From an uncultured Megasphaera sp. (GTDB taxonomy: Bacteria; Bacillota; Negativicutes; Veillonellales; Megasphaeraceae), in contig URLP01000108.1 in assembly GCA_900548635.1 (NCBI GenBank), positions 1 through 5,974 on the forward strand: a stretch of 5,974 bases of DNA, read 5' to 3'. Below the pieces are notes generated by a model. It searched no databases. It was not told the DNA's origin and worked only from the letters and a program-made list of their open reading frames with translations. Below, piece after piece: positions 4,360-5,974 of the stretch; the first letter of the stretch is position 1; every line of letters starts with the position of its first letter. A program made the translations under genes and the position numbers.

Positions 4360-5949
4360 ATGCAAAATCTCTATGGTCTCGACCGCATAGGTCTTACGAA
4401 TCCAAAAGCAGTATACCGCAATATGTCCCCGGCCTGGCTGACGGAACAAGCCATCATCCGCGGTGAAGGTGTCCTCAGCGATACGGGTGCCCTCGTCGTG
4501 CGGACCGGGAAATATACAGGCCGCGCGCCGGACGACAAGTTCATCGTCGATACGCCGCTGATCCACGACTATATCGCCTGGAACAACATCAACCGCCCCA
4601 TTGAAAAGGCAAAATTCGACGCCCTCAAGGGCAAGATGCTGGCTTATCTCCAGAACCGGCCGATCTACCTCTTCGACGGTTTCGCCGGTGCCGACACGCT
4701 CTGCCGCAAGAAATTCCGCGTCGTCAACGAACTGGCCAGCGAATGCCTCTTCATCCGCAACCTCCTCATCCGGCCGACGGCCGAAGAGCTGGACAAATAC
4801 GGCGAACCGGACTTCACGATCATCGTCACGCCGGGTTTTCGCTGCGATCCGAAAATCGACGGCACGCACTCACAGGCGGCCATCCTCATCGACTATGAAT
4901 CGCACACAGTCCTCATCGCGGGCACGCGCTACGCTGGGGAAATCAAGAAGAGCGTCTTCTCGGTCATGAACTATTTCCTGCCCAACGAAGGCGTCCTGCC
5001 CATGCACTGCTCGGCCAACATGGATCCGGTGACCAAGGAAACGGCCATCTTCTTCGGCCTCTCGGGCACGGGCAAGACAACCCTCTCGGCCGACCCGAAC
5101 CGCAAGCTCATCGGAGACGACGAACACGGCTGGTCGCCGCGGGGCATCTTCAACTTCGAAGGCGGCTGCTACGCGAAATGCATCAACCTCGACCCGAAGA
5201 AGGAACCGGATATCTACAACGCCATCAAGAGCGGCACCCTCGTGGAAAACGTCGTCCTCGACGAAGACACGCGCCATCCGAACTACTTCGACAGCAAAAT
5301 CACGGAAAACACCCGCGCCGGCTACCCCATCGACTACATCCCCAATGCGGCCCAGCCGGGCAAGGGCGGCATCCCGACGGTCATCATCTTCCTCACGGCC
5401 GACAGCTTCGGCGTCCTGCCCCCTATTTCCCGCCTCAGCAAGGAAGCGGCTATGTACCACTTCGTCACGGGCTTCACGTCAAAAGTCGCCGGCACGGAAC
5501 AGGGCATCACCGAACCGATTCCGACCTTCTCGACCCTCTTCGGCGAACCCTTCATGCCCCTGGCGCCGGACATCTACGCCGGCATGCTCGGCGAACGCAT
5601 CGAAAAGTACAACACCAAGGTCTACCTGGTCAACACGGGCTGGACCGGCGGCCCTTACGGCATCGGCAGCCGCATGGACCTGAAATACACGCGAGCCATG
5701 ATCACGGCCGCCCTCAACGGCCGCCTCGACAGCGTCCCCTACCGCCATGACAACCGCTTCAACGTCGACATCCCCCAGACCTGCCCGGGCGTACCCAGCC
5801 AGATCCTCAACCCGCGGGCCACGTGGGACAATAAGAAATCCTACGACATCATGGCCAAAAAAGTCGCCGCCATGTTCTACGAAAACTTCAAGACCAAGTA
5901 CCCCGACATGCCCGAAGAAATCGTCGAAGCCGGACCGAGGTTAGAGTAA
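4360..5949 (+). CDS. pckA: Phosphoenolpyruvate carboxykinase (ATP)
   Basis: 529-residue cytoplasmic enzyme catalysing oxaloacetate + ATP = phosphoenolpyruvate + ADP + CO2. It normally serves gluconeogenesis, but in some CO2-rich anaerobes it runs towards oxaloacetate; the sequence does not tell which applies. The ATP-type family is shown by the P-loop GLSGTGKT (233-240, Lys239), the metal-binding and signature stretch IGDDEHGW (251-258) followed by NFEGGCYAK (265-273), RTGKYTGRAPDDKF (48-61), the substrate and metal ligands in YAGEIKKS (191-198) and MHCSAN with His216, ENTR with Arg319, and NTGWTGGPYGIG near 425-436. Length fits the family and no key residue is missing. Codon use is strongly biased to C-ending codons, consistent with high expression. 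It is divergent from htpG with a long AT-rich leader. No terminator is visible in the 25 bases left in the window. Confidence 0.98.
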   Translation: MQNLYGLDRIGLTNPKAVYRNMSPAWLTEQAIIRGEGVLSDTGALVVRTGKYTGRAPDDKFIVDTPLIHDYIAWNNINRPIEKAKFDALKGKMLAYLQNRPIYLFDGFAGADTLCRKKFRVVNELASECLFIRNLLIRPTAEELDKYGEPDFTIIVTPGFRCDPKIDGTHSQAAILIDYESHTVLIAGTRYAGEIKKSVFSVMNYFLPNEGVLPMHCSANMDPVTKETAIFFGLSGTGKTTLSADPNRKLIGDDEHGWSPRGIFNFEGGCYAKCINLDPKKEPDIYNAIKSGTLVENVVLDEDTRHPNYFDSKITENTRAGYPIDYIPNAAQPGKGGIPTVIIFLTADSFGVLPPISRLSKEAAMYHFVTGFTSKVAGTEQGITEPIPTFSTLFGEPFMPLAPDIYAGMLGERIEKYNTKVYLVNTGWTGGPYGIGSRMDLKYTRAMITAALNGRLDSVPYRHDNRFNVDIPQTCPGVPSQILNPRATWDNKKSYDIMAKKVAAMFYENFKTKYPDMPEEIVEAGPRLE

Positions 5950-5974
5950 AAGCAGAGGAAAGCAGCTGTAGGGG

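Noticed and set aside
4870..5460. 196-codon open frame on the minus strand opposite pckA, plus others at 4327-4869 and 5479-5748
   Set aside because: Antisense shadows of a strongly codon-biased gene; composition is rich in Arg, Asp and Val without recognisable domains.
5178..5750. 190-codon plus-strand frame inside pckA
   Set aside because: Out-of-frame reading of pckA giving a His/Arg/Pro-rich product; the in-frame enzyme is complete with all motifs.
1..5974. tRNA, rRNA, CRISPR array, insertion sequence or phage features
   Set aside because: No cloverleaf, spaced direct repeats, transposase or integrase motifs were seen on either strand.

Overview
The window comes from a bacterial chromosome carrying housekeeping genes, with no sign of a mobile island, phage or defence system. 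Genes are GC-rich with mostly G/C third codon positions. The gaps between genes are AT-rich, Shine-Dalgarno sites are strong (AGGAGG, AAGGAG) and promoters look sigma-70/sigma-A type. Together with an ATP-type PEP carboxykinase and the general look of the proteins, this suggests an anaerobic member of the Bacillota. A Negativicutes genus such as Megasphaera is my best guess; it rests on impression, not on a search.

Layout from left to right. Bases 1-74 hold the probable 3' end of an unidentified gene on the + strand. A yigZ/IMPACT-family gene (89-727, +) follows 14 bases later, probably in the same transcript. It converges on a two-gene minus-strand unit: a 54-residue hypothetical protein with a possible helix-turn-helix (1718-1882) and a D-2-hydroxyacid dehydrogenase-family oxidoreductase (756-1712). 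The probable terminator of that unit lies inside the end of the yigZ coding sequence. Next comes a 284-base gap (1883-2166) with a candidate promoter for the small gene, a strong hairpin terminator for htpG, and heptanucleotide repeats on both sides of the hairpin. htpG, the bacterial Hsp90 chaperone, occupies 2167-4116 (-). It is divergent from pckA (4360-5949, +), and the 243-base gap between them holds both promoters, several repeat or operator-like sequences and a third heptanucleotide tract. The last 25 bases, after pckA, show nothing I can name.

The genes do not form one pathway. PckA links oxaloacetate and phosphoenolpyruvate, the dehydrogenase probably reduces a 2-keto acid, HtpG handles protein folding under stress, and the YigZ family is poorly understood. 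I found no new multi-gene system. The most notable points are non-coding: a terminator embedded in an opposing gene, a 7-base periodic repeat in both larger gaps, and a compact set of repeats over the htpG promoter. The translationally close 54-residue gene ahead of the dehydrogenase is the only unrecognised complete gene.
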